Assembly (NCBI GenBank): GCA_013399855.1
Contig: VXAY01002200.1
Coordinates: forward strand, 1,248,561-1,312,560
Length of the DNA stretch: 64,000 nt
Source: Oxyruncus cristatus
Taxonomy: Eukaryota > Chordata > Aves > Passeriformes > Cotingidae
Direction: 5' to 3'
Both the position numbers and the translations under genes were made by a program. Position 1 is the stretch's first letter; the number at the start of each line of letters is the position of its first letter. This document shows, piece by piece, positions 1-12,677 of this stretch. The notes under the pieces were generated by a model. That model had not been told where the DNA came from. It made no database searches and was given only the letters and a program-made list of their open reading frames with translations.

Positions 1-394
1 AGACATGTCCTGCATGTGGCAAACTGAGGAAGAACTAATTTTCAGTGCTGTTTTTTTATTCTTTGACACCTAAACAATCTGACTAAAATCAGCAAGGTTT
101 CAGAAATTCTGAGTTCTCACCTCTCTCCCTACAGTTCAGTAGTAGCTTTCCAAGATGAAGATCTGATTTAAAAAAGAAACATCGAAGCCTAATTCTGTAG
201 TATTTGCATGTGGTGTGGCTGCTTTCAATGTCAGGAGCAGGGCTCAGCCAGTTCTTTAATAGCCAGAGCTTTGCACTGTTAGTCACAGATTCATATTTAT
301 GCTGAACTCCATAACCATATCCCCAGAATTCTTGGTGCTATGCTGAGTTAGAATGGAAATAGATGTTTTCCCGGAGTGCAGAAATAAATCAAAA
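1..394. other. Unique non-coding DNA, no gene seen
   Basis: AT-rich sequence with no repeat family, RNA gene or coding frame that I recognise. The only open frame of any length here (minus strand, about 65 codons from base 286) has no domain or compositional sign of coding. The right end abuts the possible minus-strand polyadenylation region described next. Confidence 0.6.
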
Positions 395-800
395 TGAAGT
401 AATAAAATGAAAACTTTATTGCTGTCTAGCAAAACTATTTTATATTAAGAATTTAGTATATAAAACTGCAGTGACGTTGTGCAAAATGTTTGGTATACTT
501 TGATAAGAAGACAGTGGTCATGGCTTTCTTAGACAATTTATTTTGCACCGATTGCAGGACCAAAGAAAACCACAAAATCTTGGATTTGTATGCATAAAAA
601 AAAAAAAAAACAACATAATGAAAACTGCAAAAGGCCCTGTGAACTTGCACAAAAAATCCAGCAACAGAATGAAGGAAAATATGAGTAGCCGTAAGCAAGC
701 CAACTGTATGGACACTGACAACATTGAAACTTGGCCAAACTTTACATTTGTACGGGAGAAATTGCCACTTGCAGAACTTCTTTAAGAAATTTACGAAACA
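395..800 (-). other. Possible 3' end of a minus-strand transcript
   Basis: Seen: two AATAAA hexamers on the minus strand, at 542-537 and 420-415. The second is followed by a T-rich stretch (about 414-380 read on the minus strand), the arrangement expected of a vertebrate cleavage and polyadenylation site. The stretch up to about 800 is AT-rich with a 15-base A/T run at 596-610 and no long minus-strand frame, which suits a 3' untranslated region. Inferred: a gene read right to left could end near base 395. I find no matching coding exon within the window, and AATAAA is frequent by chance in AT-rich DNA, so this is a lead and not a gene call. Confidence 0.2.
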
Positions 801-3800
801 GTTTTGCCTTTTTGATGAGCTACACTATTTCTATCATGATAAACATTAAGGTAATGCACTTATAGCATCGAGTCTATCTGATCTCCCCATCTTTTCCAGA
901 AGACAACAAACTGCAAGTGTCAGGAAAAGAGTCCAAAGGATACCATCTCAGTACTTACTTTCATTACACTGGCATCAGATGATAACAACTAGGAACCAAA
1001 GCAGGAAGGAATTCTTGCCCCAGAGGGCTCATATCCAAAGGGCTCACTTCTACAAAAAATAATGTAAAAATAATTCTTTGGGTTTTTTAAAAAAGCAATA
1101 TAGCCTTGCATGAGCAGAGCCTGATGGCAGGTATTTGGGGAGGGTTTTCCAGCTTAAGTCTCTCTCTCTCTCCAGTAAATAACAACTTGACACTCACACA
1201 CAGAGGTTGCTCTATCCAGCTGCAGATCCAATGGCACAGGTGACCTGTCACCTAAACTGTAGTTCTGAGATTTCCACTTTTTTATGCACATTTTTAAAAA
1301 ACTCCACTCCTGAGATGTTTTGCAGGGAAGTCAAGAGACACGCAGCAGGTCTGGTGCATGTGTTGTTTATACAGTCATAAATCGGGAGTAACAGCACAGA
1401 AACAGTAGTGAACACAGGAGGGAGCGGGATCACACCCTAATTTAGCATCAATCTGTAGACGAGGATTCCTTCAGGACTCTCCATTTCATTTGCTATATTC
1501 ATTTTTATCATTTTGACACCAGAAAACACAAGAGGAATAATCTGAAGTAGAAAGGGACTTCTGCCTTCATGATTTGAGAGATATAGCAGCTAGAAAAGCA
1601 CCCTTATTCCTTAGGCTTATAAACACAGCACCCAGAGCAGCTTCGGAACCAGAAACACCCTGTTGTAGATCTGTCCTTCACTCTGACAGAGAACAGTCAC
1701 TCAGATCTTCACACCTGCCCTCCAGTAAATGCCTCAGGCCCTTATGAACGCCTGGATTAAGTCACCTAAGTTCTGATGTAATGATGTTTTCAGAGATTTA
1801 ACTCAAACCTATACTCCAGACAACAGCCTTGCCTCACTTTTCTACAGTTTCCTACAGTTACCATCCAAGTAGATCCACCTTTTGGAAATGTAGCATGGAA
1901 AGCCAACTCCATTTTCCCTAGTAGCTTAGAGCCCTGGGCTATAGCAATGAGACACTTGTGAACAAGTCTTTCCTATGCCCCAGCTGGAGCAAATCATTGG
2001 CCCCAAAGGGGTCTCTTATCCCCAGTCTATTAAGTCAAGGATTTCTAAAGCTCTGCTAAAGCTGTTAAACTTTGCCAGAAAATTATTCTCTGAGCCAGAG
2101 AGGAAGGAAAACTAAATGGCTGGGAGAGAATGATTCAAGACCGTGCTCCAAGGGATAATGAATTCTTTACGAGAAGTAAAACAGCTCCACAAGCAAGGTT
2201 TGTAATGAGAGCCTTGATAGCATTTCTCCTTCAAGAGCAGCAAGACCCAGCATTGGGTTTCTGAGCACAGTATTAAACCTGAGTCTCTAAAAACCCCGAA
2301 GGCCTGTACAGGAAAACTTTTAACAGTCCACCCTGCAAAGGTCTTGGGTTTTTTGTTCCTAGTAGCATTAGATGTAAAGATTAATCCAATTACTAAATCA
2401 GGCTACAGAAGACCTCAGAGGAGAGAAACAAAGGGGACAGCTGATCAGAAAGCCGAGAGATGCCATAGCTGGGTGACTTTGGATACCCCCAGGGGGATTA
2501 TGGATGTCTTGGGATGTTAAAGACCAATTTATGGCTGCAGGAGTTTTAGACTTTCAGCAATGCCAAAGCATTCAGTTTAGTAACTCAACGTGGCTTTTAA
2601 GCTTCTAATGTCATTTATGATTCCAACGGGAAGAAATTTCTCCTGAAATCCGGTAGCTCCTGCACTTCCCAAATCTTTTCCCTTTATTTCCCAACCTGTT
2701 AGAATGAATGGACCAAAGATCTGACCCTGCAAACCCATTCCAAATGAAAATCACTGTATGAATTCAGAATATGCACATTCAGATAACTTATTGGACCACA
2801 CCAAGACCTCATTTGATTGTTAAATGCTAACAAAAACCATTGTAGCACTCTTATAAACAGAATTTTTATAGCAGTTAAAGAACATTACTAATAATTGGAC
2901 CAAATGGGTTAATCTTCTCTCCAGCAGTTCAGCTACCAATTCGACAGGGGCAAGAAGCAGGCTAAAGTGAGTCAATGGCTAGGGAACACACGGGGACATG
3001 GCTCTACATGGCAGAACATCCAAGCTCTATTTCTCCCTCCTCAAGCAGGAAGTTTATCCGGAAATTGTTAAACCTGTGTGCAAAGCTGCCATGGAGCTTC
3101 CATGCTCCTTCCATCTCTTTCTCTCTCCCACAGGTGTGGAATTAGCAGCACACCTGCACAATGACTTCTGATTCCACCCTTTACAGAGAAAAATAGTTTT
3201 AAAATGCTGTGTCTCTGCTCCTCCCCTTCTGGGGAAAAAAGTCTCATCAGATGCATACCCTTATGTGTCCAGTCTCTGAGTGAAAGGGCAACAGTGCAGG
3301 TCTAACTAGTTGGCTGACAATGTTCTTATTTCTCTCTAAAGAAAATGTGAACAGTAAAACTGCTATAAATAGAACAGAAATCTTTCAGGTTCACTGTAGA
3401 GACATCTGAACCATAATTCATTAAGGTTTGGGAGGGAGACCAAAACCTATATACAGGCGTGTCTGTGGGCTCAACAGGCCTCTGAGAGCTCCAGTCCATA
3501 TCACCCGCTGCACTGTGATCCATAACTGCTGAGTAGAGTTCAGAACTACAGGGATTGCTCATTTTCCCTTAAGGAGGCTCTGAGCAATCTATAGCAAGGT
3601 AGGGAGCATCTCCTCTGCCTTCAGTATTTACACAGAAAAAGAGAGTGAGTCGAGAAGGCAATGCATCTCACCTTGTTCCTTAAAACCAGATCAGCTTCCC
3701 ATTTCTTCCTAAAACAAAGCAGGGACTACATCTTCCATTAGGACCGTTTCACTACTGCTAGCAGTGGTGCTTTGCTTCAAAGTCACCTTGCCCGCCTGTT

Positions 3801-6800
3801 CAGAGAAAATTTCCAGACCCTTCTCTGCTCTCCCTGTTTCTAACCTCAAGCTACAAGGAACTAGTTGAGTTTAAGAACAATAACTTGTTAGTTTTTTTCC
3901 CTGTGTGGTCCTTAGTCGTGCATGTGAAGCTGAGTTCCCACTGTCAAAAGAGCCTTAATTGCCAGCCCACATTGGCAATTTCCTTGTGTTCCCACCACTG
4001 CAGGCACTGGACTAATCACTGCAGACCTTCACATAGGATTTGAGTCAGTTTATTTGTTTTAAAAGCACTTTTGTGTTACTGTAAACCTTTAAATTACAAA
4101 TCAGAAAAACACAATCCACCCTTCACATTGAGCCTGAAATCTCTGACTTATCTACAGGTTATTTCACCAAAAGCCAAATTCCATGCTGGGAGAGCCTGTT
4201 TCTCTTTCTACTTTGCTTGCATAAATCCCAGACTATATGAATTCTGTTCAAGTTGTCTTTATGCTAGAGACTGGCATCAGTCCCATTTTCTCCAAGCTTG
4301 TGCAAAATTGAGAGGCGGGTTTGGCCTATGGGAGTTCCCATGCAGCCTTGCATGAGCATATGCTTTGGGGGATGGTCTGAAAACATATTTTCACTGACAA
4401 CCTTGCCAGAACTTGGGAAGATAACGCAAGAAAGGTTCAGTTCTCCTTTTAACCCAACCCCAATGCATCTTAAAAGAGACCACACAGTCTTCTGAAAACA
4501 TTACCCTGTTAGTTCTTATTCTTAGATGTTCATGTTAAAAATGTCAAGGCATGCAAGAGCATTTTAGGCCTTGCATTGGTGTTTTTTTCATTTTTCAAAT
4601 TCTCCTTGATCGCTTTTCACACAGGTTATCTGCTGAGTTCCATGTTTGCAGTCATTAAGGAACCCAAATTCAGCATCAAAAGGGTTAGCTTGGCTACCAG
4701 GAAAATGCAAGATATTGGTCCTGGTAACAGACATTCTCTGGTATGAACAGTACTTCTTTCTTGCTCACAAAGATGCTGGAAAGTCCGGTGAAGTTAAGAA
4801 CAACTTTTTCACAAACTCATATTTAACAAATCCAGTTTCAATAAAAACAATAACATTGCACAGGTAGAACTCAGAAATAAAAAGTCATCTTTGCCCTTTA
4901 TTAAGCATTGATTGTTGACGGCTGAGACCAAGGCCCTCCAATTCTGCCTCTTCTTGCCTGTGACACTCCAGGCACACAGTTGTTTCAATGCTGCCATTCA
5001 AGTTGGAGATCTACTTCTGCTCATGTCACAGGATTTTTACAGAAAGGCAAAGCTGCTCTTGTATCTGGGACTAGCTGTGACATAAGTCTTCTTCTCCTTC
5101 ATAAAAGAATTCAACATTTCAGTTGTATTTTTCATTTTTGCTGGTTCTGAGGGATTTCCACTGAGCAAAAGAAATAGTCTTCCATATTTCAATGTATTTA
5201 TCTTTTAAGGAATCTTCATATAGGAACAACTTAAAGGATCTTTTAAATTTCTCCACTACTGTGAGAAAAAGACAATTGGGCCAAGGAATTGAAGCAGGAA
5301 GCTGTCCTCAAAGCAGCTGTACCAAGACAGAAACACAAAGGAAGGCTCCTCTGACGTTTGAGAGACTATGGGGCCAGCCAGCGTCCACAGATCATCATCC
5401 TCCACTTTATCACCATTGAGTTTGATGGATTAAGTCTGAAACCCTGTAGGAATCTGAACTATGTAGCTCAGGCTTCCATGATGAAGAATCAGAAAGGGGT
5501 TTTTTTAAATATAAAAAACATGTTTAAGTAGAAAACTAACACCCAGGTACAAAAAATGCCTTCTAGTTCATTGCTATAAAATAATTGATGCAAAATCCCT
5601 AGATAGATGCTGAAATGCCAGACTCATCTCATCTGCTGCTGTCATTGGGCTAATTATAGTGGTTTCTGTAGTTAAGCAAATGACAGTGTTTCTATTATAA
5701 ACCTAATTTTTAGAACTCATCAGTGAAAAAAAAGCTTTGCTTTGAACTAAAACTTACAATTTAGAAAAAAAGTACATGATTTTGCAGACACAGAAAGCTT
5801 GTTTTGTAGCAGGAGAAGCAAAAATGTAGCTAATAATTTTGATTTCACTGTTTTAAAATTAATAATTAGCTTCAAAATATCTCCTGCACTGGAATTGCAT
5901 TTAATATTTTTATTATATATTTTGATACATAACCTAAACATCTATATTTCAATTGATACATTTTAAAAGGTTTGAGTACAATAGCTGGGGGGAAAAAAAC
6001 CCAAACAACATGCAATTCATTCTAGAAGAAGTAAAGAGATGATATTTCAAAGAAATGCTTAAGGTTACACAATGGACCTCTGAGGCATCCACTATTATAT
6101 TTCAGATTCAACGTTTAGACCATTTGAAAATATCTCCCTAAGTGTTATTCCCATCATATTTACAAGTATTTTTCACAAGGCAATGTAATACAGATATGAT
6201 AAATAGTCCTATCTGGCGATGCTTTTCAATATTGGTGTAATTTTCTGAAGTCAAAGAGTGCCAGTCTAAAACACCATTATCTAAATACATGTTGATGGCA
6301 GGGCCCTCTCAACAGCAAGGTCCAGGCTCAGAGAAATATGAGGCACAAACCAATTGCTTCTAAAAGGAGATTTTCTGCCCAAATGCTCCCTCACTGGATT
6401 TATCCCCCTTTTCCTGTGTCATGATCAACCAACAAGCAACATATTTAGGATCCTCTTTTACTGATCCCTGGTTCCATCTTGAGCTGAAATTTAGTTTTCT
6501 TGGTGATGGGCACTAAATCAATGCACGTAATAGTTTCTGCAAAGCATCAAGCAATTCAAGAAAACAACATAGGACTACATTTTAGTAAGAGTGTCTCTTT
6601 GAAGGAACTCGATTGCACAGTGAATGTTCACTAGTCTACAACTTCTGACTGCCCTAAAAATATAAAGAGTAAAAACAGATCTTTTACTTGCTGTTCTTTT
6701 GTTGTACTTTACACTGAATTGTTGATTCTTTGTGAAAAAAACTCAAAGTGACTCCTCCAAAGAATACTTATTTGCACTATCAATAAGTCTGTTCCTGAAA

Positions 6801-6902
6801 TTCAAACATCTACAAGTCCCAAAAATGACATGACCCCAAAGCATTCCTCTAGCAGCCTCTACCCGATGAACTGATGGCCCTTGCAAAGAGAGTGGCATTC
6901 TT
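801..6902. other. Unique non-coding DNA, no gene seen
   Basis: Six kilobases of mostly AT-rich single-copy-looking sequence. Small items seen: a seven-unit TC repeat at 1159-1172, a long pyrimidine tract ending in CAG at about 3133 that resembles a splice acceptor, and a very AT-rich stretch near 5700-6000. Open frames are all under about 95 codons, occur equally on both strands and match no family I know. No RNA gene is visible. It could be intron or intergenic. Confidence 0.6.
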
Positions 6903-7140
6903 AGAATCATAGAATCATAGAATCATAGAATCAGACGGGTTGGAAAGGACCTCGGAGATCATCAAGTCCAACCCTTGATCCAACCCCACTGTGGTTACTA
7001 GACTATGGCATTAAGTGCCACATCCAGCCTCGTCTTGAAAACCTCCAGGGATGGAGAATCCACCACTTCCCTGGGCAGCCCATTCCAATGGCTGATTACT
7101 CTCTCTGTAAAGAATTTCTTTCTGGTATCTAACCTAAGAA
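6903..7140 (-). mobile_element. CR1 LINE, 5'-truncated 3' end
   Basis: CR1 elements are the dominant LINE retrotransposons of birds and other sauropsids; nearly all copies are 5'-truncated and end in short tandem repeats instead of poly(A). Here the 3' terminus lies on the left as about three and a half copies of an 8-bp unit (AGAATCAT on the plus strand, the complement of the CR1 ATTCTATG-type tail) at 6903-6931. It is followed by the typical tail body: GGTTGGAAAGGACCT, AGTCCAACCC, and on the right the complement of the part reading TTCTTTACAGAGAG. About 238 bases remain, so only 3' untranslated sequence is present and no reverse transcriptase. It is well preserved, suggesting moderate age. 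As usual for CR1, no target-site duplication is evident. The subfamily cannot be told by eye. Confidence 0.95.
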
Positions 7141-7767
7141 GAGGTTAGTAAAATCTCTATAAGCTAAAATAACATTTTAAGTATCAAGGATTCATCTGAA
7201 TACAAATATAGTCTTTATTTTTAAAGATTTATCTGTATATTTATCAGAATTGTTTTGTGAAGGATGATACTCTGAGCCTGGTGAGATTTCAATGATTTTA
7301 TTTACGTCTACAAATCCATGGTTATAAGTTACAATGGTACAATATGGTGCTTCTATTCTTAAAATAACTGCACGAAGAGAAAACAGGACAAAAATAAGGG
7401 TCTGGACTAAGGGGCCATTCATCACAAAATTAAATATTCTGAAAATCAGGGTTTATTTTTAATTGAGACACCAGCCCAGTATGATTATGAGTGTTATTTG
7501 TGCACTAAATTATTTAATAATTATGCAAAAAGCCCTGAAATTATGCAAGTTCAAAGCTATTTTTTTTAACCTTTGTCCAGTATGTAAAGAAAGAAAAATA
7601 CTTGTCTTTGTGCATTTTGTTATATTCTCTGAAGACTGTAGGTTATCTTTTGCATGCTAACATTAAAGTGCTAAGCATGAACAGATATTATAAATAAACA
7701 GCCTGTGTTCATGTCATAAGTCTAGAACTTGCCTTTTCTTGGTGGCCAGTTGCCACTGCTTATTCCA

Positions 7768-7804
7768 GTCTCTCTCTTCTTTTTTTTTCCTTTTTTTTTT
7801 TTTA
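7768..7804. repeat. Low-complexity pyrimidine tract
   Basis: A TC-rich start is followed by two poly-T runs separated by CC. Read on the minus strand it is A-rich, so it might be the decayed tail of a retroposed sequence, but nothing recognisable lies beside it. The frames running through it gain runs of Phe or Lys and are artefacts of the tract. Confidence 0.7.
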
Positions 7805-10800
7805 ATTTGAGAACTCTAGGGATCTGCCTGAAGAACAAACTCCTGAGTGACAGGTGTCTGTCCCACACTGAAGCAGATTGTGATGGGACAGAAATGTTTC
7901 TGCTTTTTTTAAGTTGTACTGAGAAAAATCTGCTTTGTTTGAAATATTTCCTCCTCAACAAGCTCTGAGTGCATCTCCTCAGATTCTTCATTATTTGCCA
8001 GAAGCAGGGATGTTTTGGCCAACAGCAGATCCACCTACCAGACCTGCAGAGCAACCAGGGACCTCAGAAGTCCTCTAAGTGGTCAAAGGTCCTCTGCATA
8101 AAGCTCGCCAGTCAAAGCTCACTGCACAACGGCAGCTCAGGAAAGTTTCTGATCAGATATAAAGTTTTGGGGGTTGGTGCAATTCATCCTCAAGACAAGT
8201 TAAAATAAAAATCACGAGGATGAAGGTGGTAATTGTATTCTTGGCTGGGAGGCGATAGCAGGGGATGGAACAAACTGTACCTTTCTGAGATAGTTCATTG
8301 CTTTCCTCCTTGCTTTTGGTGGTAACAATATGCTCTTGTACTACCTCACAAGCAGAGCAGTAAGGGTGCGTGAGATGTGGTGGAGAAAAGAGTCAGAGTT
8401 ACAACCTAACACAGCAGGTTAGAGATTTCCCTAGAGGACAGTCTTGTACTGAAATATACCACTTTCTATAATCCTGAGCTTTCTGTGGGAAAATCCTGAT
8501 TTCAATAAAAAATTCACTTTGAGAAAGTAAAACAATTCAGTGAAAACTCAAATTGAAATACTTACATGTAAGTCGAAACTTATATTTAACTCAATTTTCT
8601 TCCTGAGATCTTTGTAAAATACATCCACCAGCAACATTCAAGTAAGAATTAAAAGGTATTTCTTTTGTTGAAACAGAATCCCTCAAGTAATCCAGCATTC
8701 AATACATATAAAATTTCCATTCCACTCCGAATTTCAGATTTGCTAGTTTTGCAGTACTTTGCAGCAAGTTTTGAAACTGCACCCTTTCCAACAATATAGG
8801 AATTCCCATTTTTGCTCTAATCTACAATCCAGTCATATTTGCTAGGATGGAGACAGGCAATGAGACAATATTTACTCCTGAAGTGAAGCATGTCGCAGCA
8901 GATTAACAACGGACAATTAATGACTGGATCCTTCGGTAAGACGTGGCCCTACCCTGAATGTCCTATTTCTAGGACTCTTTCTGTACCTTGTAATTTCAAA
9001 TCTTTTGACAATGATGTAGCCAAAGATGAAGATATAACCAAATATACTGGAGATAAATCTGTGGATCTCTCTCATGGGTGCTATTTTAGAGACATAAAAT
9101 GGATCCTCTTTCCTCTTCAGTGGTGGTTACGTTCTTGGTTACCAAATAACTTAATTAGAAACCACAGATCTTGACTCATTTTAATTCATGTGACTGACTA
9201 ACAGATTGGACACAAGATGGGTTATGCCAATTCCAGCATCTGAACATTTGCAACCTGGATCCACTCCATTTCTGATTTAAGTAGATTTTTCAGTGATAAG
9301 AAATGAAGCTGCAACTTCTGTACCTTTGACTCCGTAACCACGGAAACCAGCACTAATTATATGTATCACTAAGTTTTAAATGTATTCAAATTTAACACAT
9401 AACTCTGAAAATATTGAGGTTGTTTTTCTTTTTCTCTCTCACCTGAATATGCTATAGTTTGCCTTTTGGCTTATTCGGCTTATAAGCAGTTTTGCTTAAA
9501 AAAAGATAAAAGTATGTGGGTGAAAATTACACTCATTTTCTTTTATGTAACCAAGAGGTAGAGCTATGTAAGTGTTTGATCACAGACTTCCTACCTCTGC
9601 TGTAATCAAATGTGAGGGGTTACATTTCATGGTAAGGAGGTGCCGTTCCCAACAGTGAGAGAGAAAGCAGCAAAGTTCTGCCCCAGACATTATGAAACAC
9701 CAACATCTCTGTGGAGGACCACAGTGATGGCTCATGGAAACAGGAATTCACAGGAAAGGAAACTAGGAAAAAAAACCAAAATACAACTTTGTCATTCTTC
9801 CTACCTCTACAAACAAATGACGAAGGAAAAGTTGAACTATACTTCCATGAAAAACTGCATTCCCAAGACTTGCAACCGAACATTTCATTGAGTGAACTGC
9901 CAAATCCCTAATCATGTTTTCAGTGTTTTATCAGATTCCATGACCAGTGTCTGAAGGATCCTGAACCTGCACTTTCATCATTTAGGCTACTAAATTATCA
10001 GAGACACATTCAACCACTTCATACTTTTTTCCCCAGCTAAATGGGTATCTGCCATAGACAAAATGTGATGGAGAAGCACCAAAAAAATGAGAGACTAAGG
10101 CTTTTAGGCCAAAAGTCTTTCAGTTATCATCCCTTTTTTAATCCAAGCCAATAGCTGAGTGTGGAAATGTAACTCGAGTGCAAGAACTCCCAGGTGGATG
10201 ACAATAACTCAGGCTTATACCAGAGCTTCTGGGTATGACCCCACAAATGAGCTGAGCAGTGTCTGGGACTAATCTCGGGAAACACAACTCAATCCTAGCA
10301 GTGTTAAATTGTTACACATGTCCTCAGGATGGTTCTGGCCAGAGCCAGTTAATGGTTTCTAAACAATTCCCAGACAATTCAAGAGCTGACACAGATCCAG
10401 GACTTTTCCCAGTGCCTAGTTCGGATGTGGTTACTCTATTTTGGAGACAGGCCACAGGCCATTAGTACCCAAAAAACCCCAGACTCAAGCATTATTTATT
10501 AGTATGAAAGGGACCTTTGAGGCAGAAGTTTAATCCGAAGCCTCCATGTGCTCAGTCATGCAGAGCAACAGGTTCAATTCTTCATGACATTTGGCTGCTG
10601 ATCTCCATCTACATATCACAAAACTTTCTCACATTGACATCAATCAAACTGAACTGAAGGAACTGCACAGGAGCATGAGAAGGCTACATCATCCTCCAGG
10701 GCTGTGTGTTCTCTGAACAATTCGGTGTTCATTACCAGCCTGCTCAGGGAAAAAAACTACCCATGCCTGGAGTTAGCCAGGGACAAGAGTTGTTTGGGTA

Positions 10801-12660
10801 TTTAGGGAAAGGTGATTAGTTTTCCTAGGATCCTTATCTAGTACACACAGAGATACAGGTTACTCCAGAAGGTGATTCAAATGACTTGTTGAAATTCAGC
10901 TGCAGTAAAGGGCAATTCAGGGCCTTCTATAAAAAGAGACAAAAAGAGCAAAGTGAGCCTCCTAAACCAGGCTGACTTCAGGTGCCTCCCATCACACTTG
11001 AATTCCTCAGAATGTTTTAAGATAGAGTTAATCTTTGATCATTTATTAACCTAAATCAAATGCTTTGCATTTCATAATCAAACCTCAAGAAGAAACTTCT
11101 CCTTTAGAATGTCACCTCTAGTAGATAAGAGAGAGAAAAAAGAAGAATGCCAAGTGAAAGTCTTCTGTTAAATGGCTACAGGCAAATCGGCTTTTGCAAA
11201 ATCTGATCTCCATAGAGATTTTGATTTGCAATGTTTAATAACACCCATGAAATCCAGCAAGGAAGAAATACCTGAGGCTATCAACCGAAAAGAAAAAAAC
11301 CACAAGCTAATACTGAAAGGGTTGCCTCATTTTATCCTGTTCTGTTTCAGTGAAGTGACTTCAGACCTTGCTGTTGTTTTCTGCCTAGTCTTGTTGTGCC
11401 AACATTGTAAATCAAAGGTCATTTTTATCCAACAACTAAGTACCAAACTGATCACTTCTTATTTTGGGAAAATAGCAAATTTGAGAAACCCCTACTAGAC
11501 ACCAGCTAAAATATATGCCTTTTCCTGCTTGGGCTATTGATTTGCTCACTGGTGTTGAGATGCAACATTTATCTTTGGTTTACTTACATTTAACAGTAGC
11601 TTCCAAGATACTAAAATGTGGGCACTATAATGCATCCCCTAAAGCATATGGGAGCAACTTAGTAACCTCTGGGAATGATATGTTAGGACTGCACAGACCT
11701 TCTTATTTATATTGTAATAGTTCCTATGGCTAGTGGAAGTTTTGGAGACAATCTGGCTCAGTCCATGTTCCAGGCTGGGCCAGGGGTGATTTGTCCTTGA
11801 TGAGTCAGGGCATTGTACTGGCACACAAATGGGCTAATTAATTAATGAAAACACAAGCTGCCCTAATTAAAAAGCTGTAAAGACACAACACATTGTGAAA
11901 TAACTTGATTTCCTCATGGGGTAGAAGTAGTTGACGTTGCTGAACTTCCTCCCCATTTTGAGGGGCTAAATGAAGTGAATGGCCTGATGATTTCCACTTA
12001 GCAGCCACAGAATTTGATTTACTCTCAGTATGTAGCTCCCTGCAAAAATCAATTTGACTCAAGTTCCTCAATTTCAGAAAAAAACAACTGGAAAGAAAGT
12101 AGAATACATGTCTATACTACCACAGTAGGTGTGAGGAGAAGAAACAAGGAGTGATTACCCACTGTTTCTTACTATACAAAATTTAGAATCAACTAATGAA
12201 GTTACTGGGTAATAAGCTGAAAATAAGTGTAAAGAAGTTGTCTACCCCTGAGAAACTAATACAAAGCAATAATTAAATTATACAACTGATCACCACAGGA
12301 TACGGTGGTTTATAATCAAGTTCAACTAGAGATGAGATAAATTCAGAGTGAATCCATCAAACACAAATGATTCAAAGATAGGATCCAAATGAATAAAGTT
12401 GTTTTACTTATATACTTGCTGTAAACATTTGTTACCAGCCAATGACCAAGATAGGAGGCAGGACTCACACTTGTATAGTCATACTTATGGTTCTCTTAGT
12501 TTATCTTGGTCACATCCTCAGGGCTTAAGAATGAGAACTAACTGTACTTATTCTCCATTGGTGGCTACTCTTGCTATGTTTATTAAAGATTTTCTTCCAT
12601 ATTCCTAAATCATTGAAGTCCTGAACTCAAACCCCTATTATTTTTAAAAAGGTAAAGTGT

Positions 12661-12677
12661 GGGAGGGTAGGGGGGGG
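12661..12677 (+). other. Putative G-quadruplex motif
   Basis: Runs of GGG, GGG and eight G, separated by A and TA, allow four G-triplets with loops of 1, 2 and 2 bases on the plus strand. This meets the usual sequence rule for an intramolecular quadruplex. Whether it folds or does anything cannot be read from sequence. No promoter or gene is visible next to it. Confidence 0.6.

Noticed and set aside
9711..9911. Plus-strand frame ending NDEGKVELYFHEKLHSQ...
   Set aside because: Natural-looking composition, but it lacks an ATG, has a stop just upstream at 9693 and no acceptor site, and the opposite strand is equally open.
10568..10580. GGTTCAATTCT, similar to a tRNA B box
   Set aside because: No A box at the right distance and no cloverleaf; a chance match. 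A similar site at about 20068 was rejected for the same reason.
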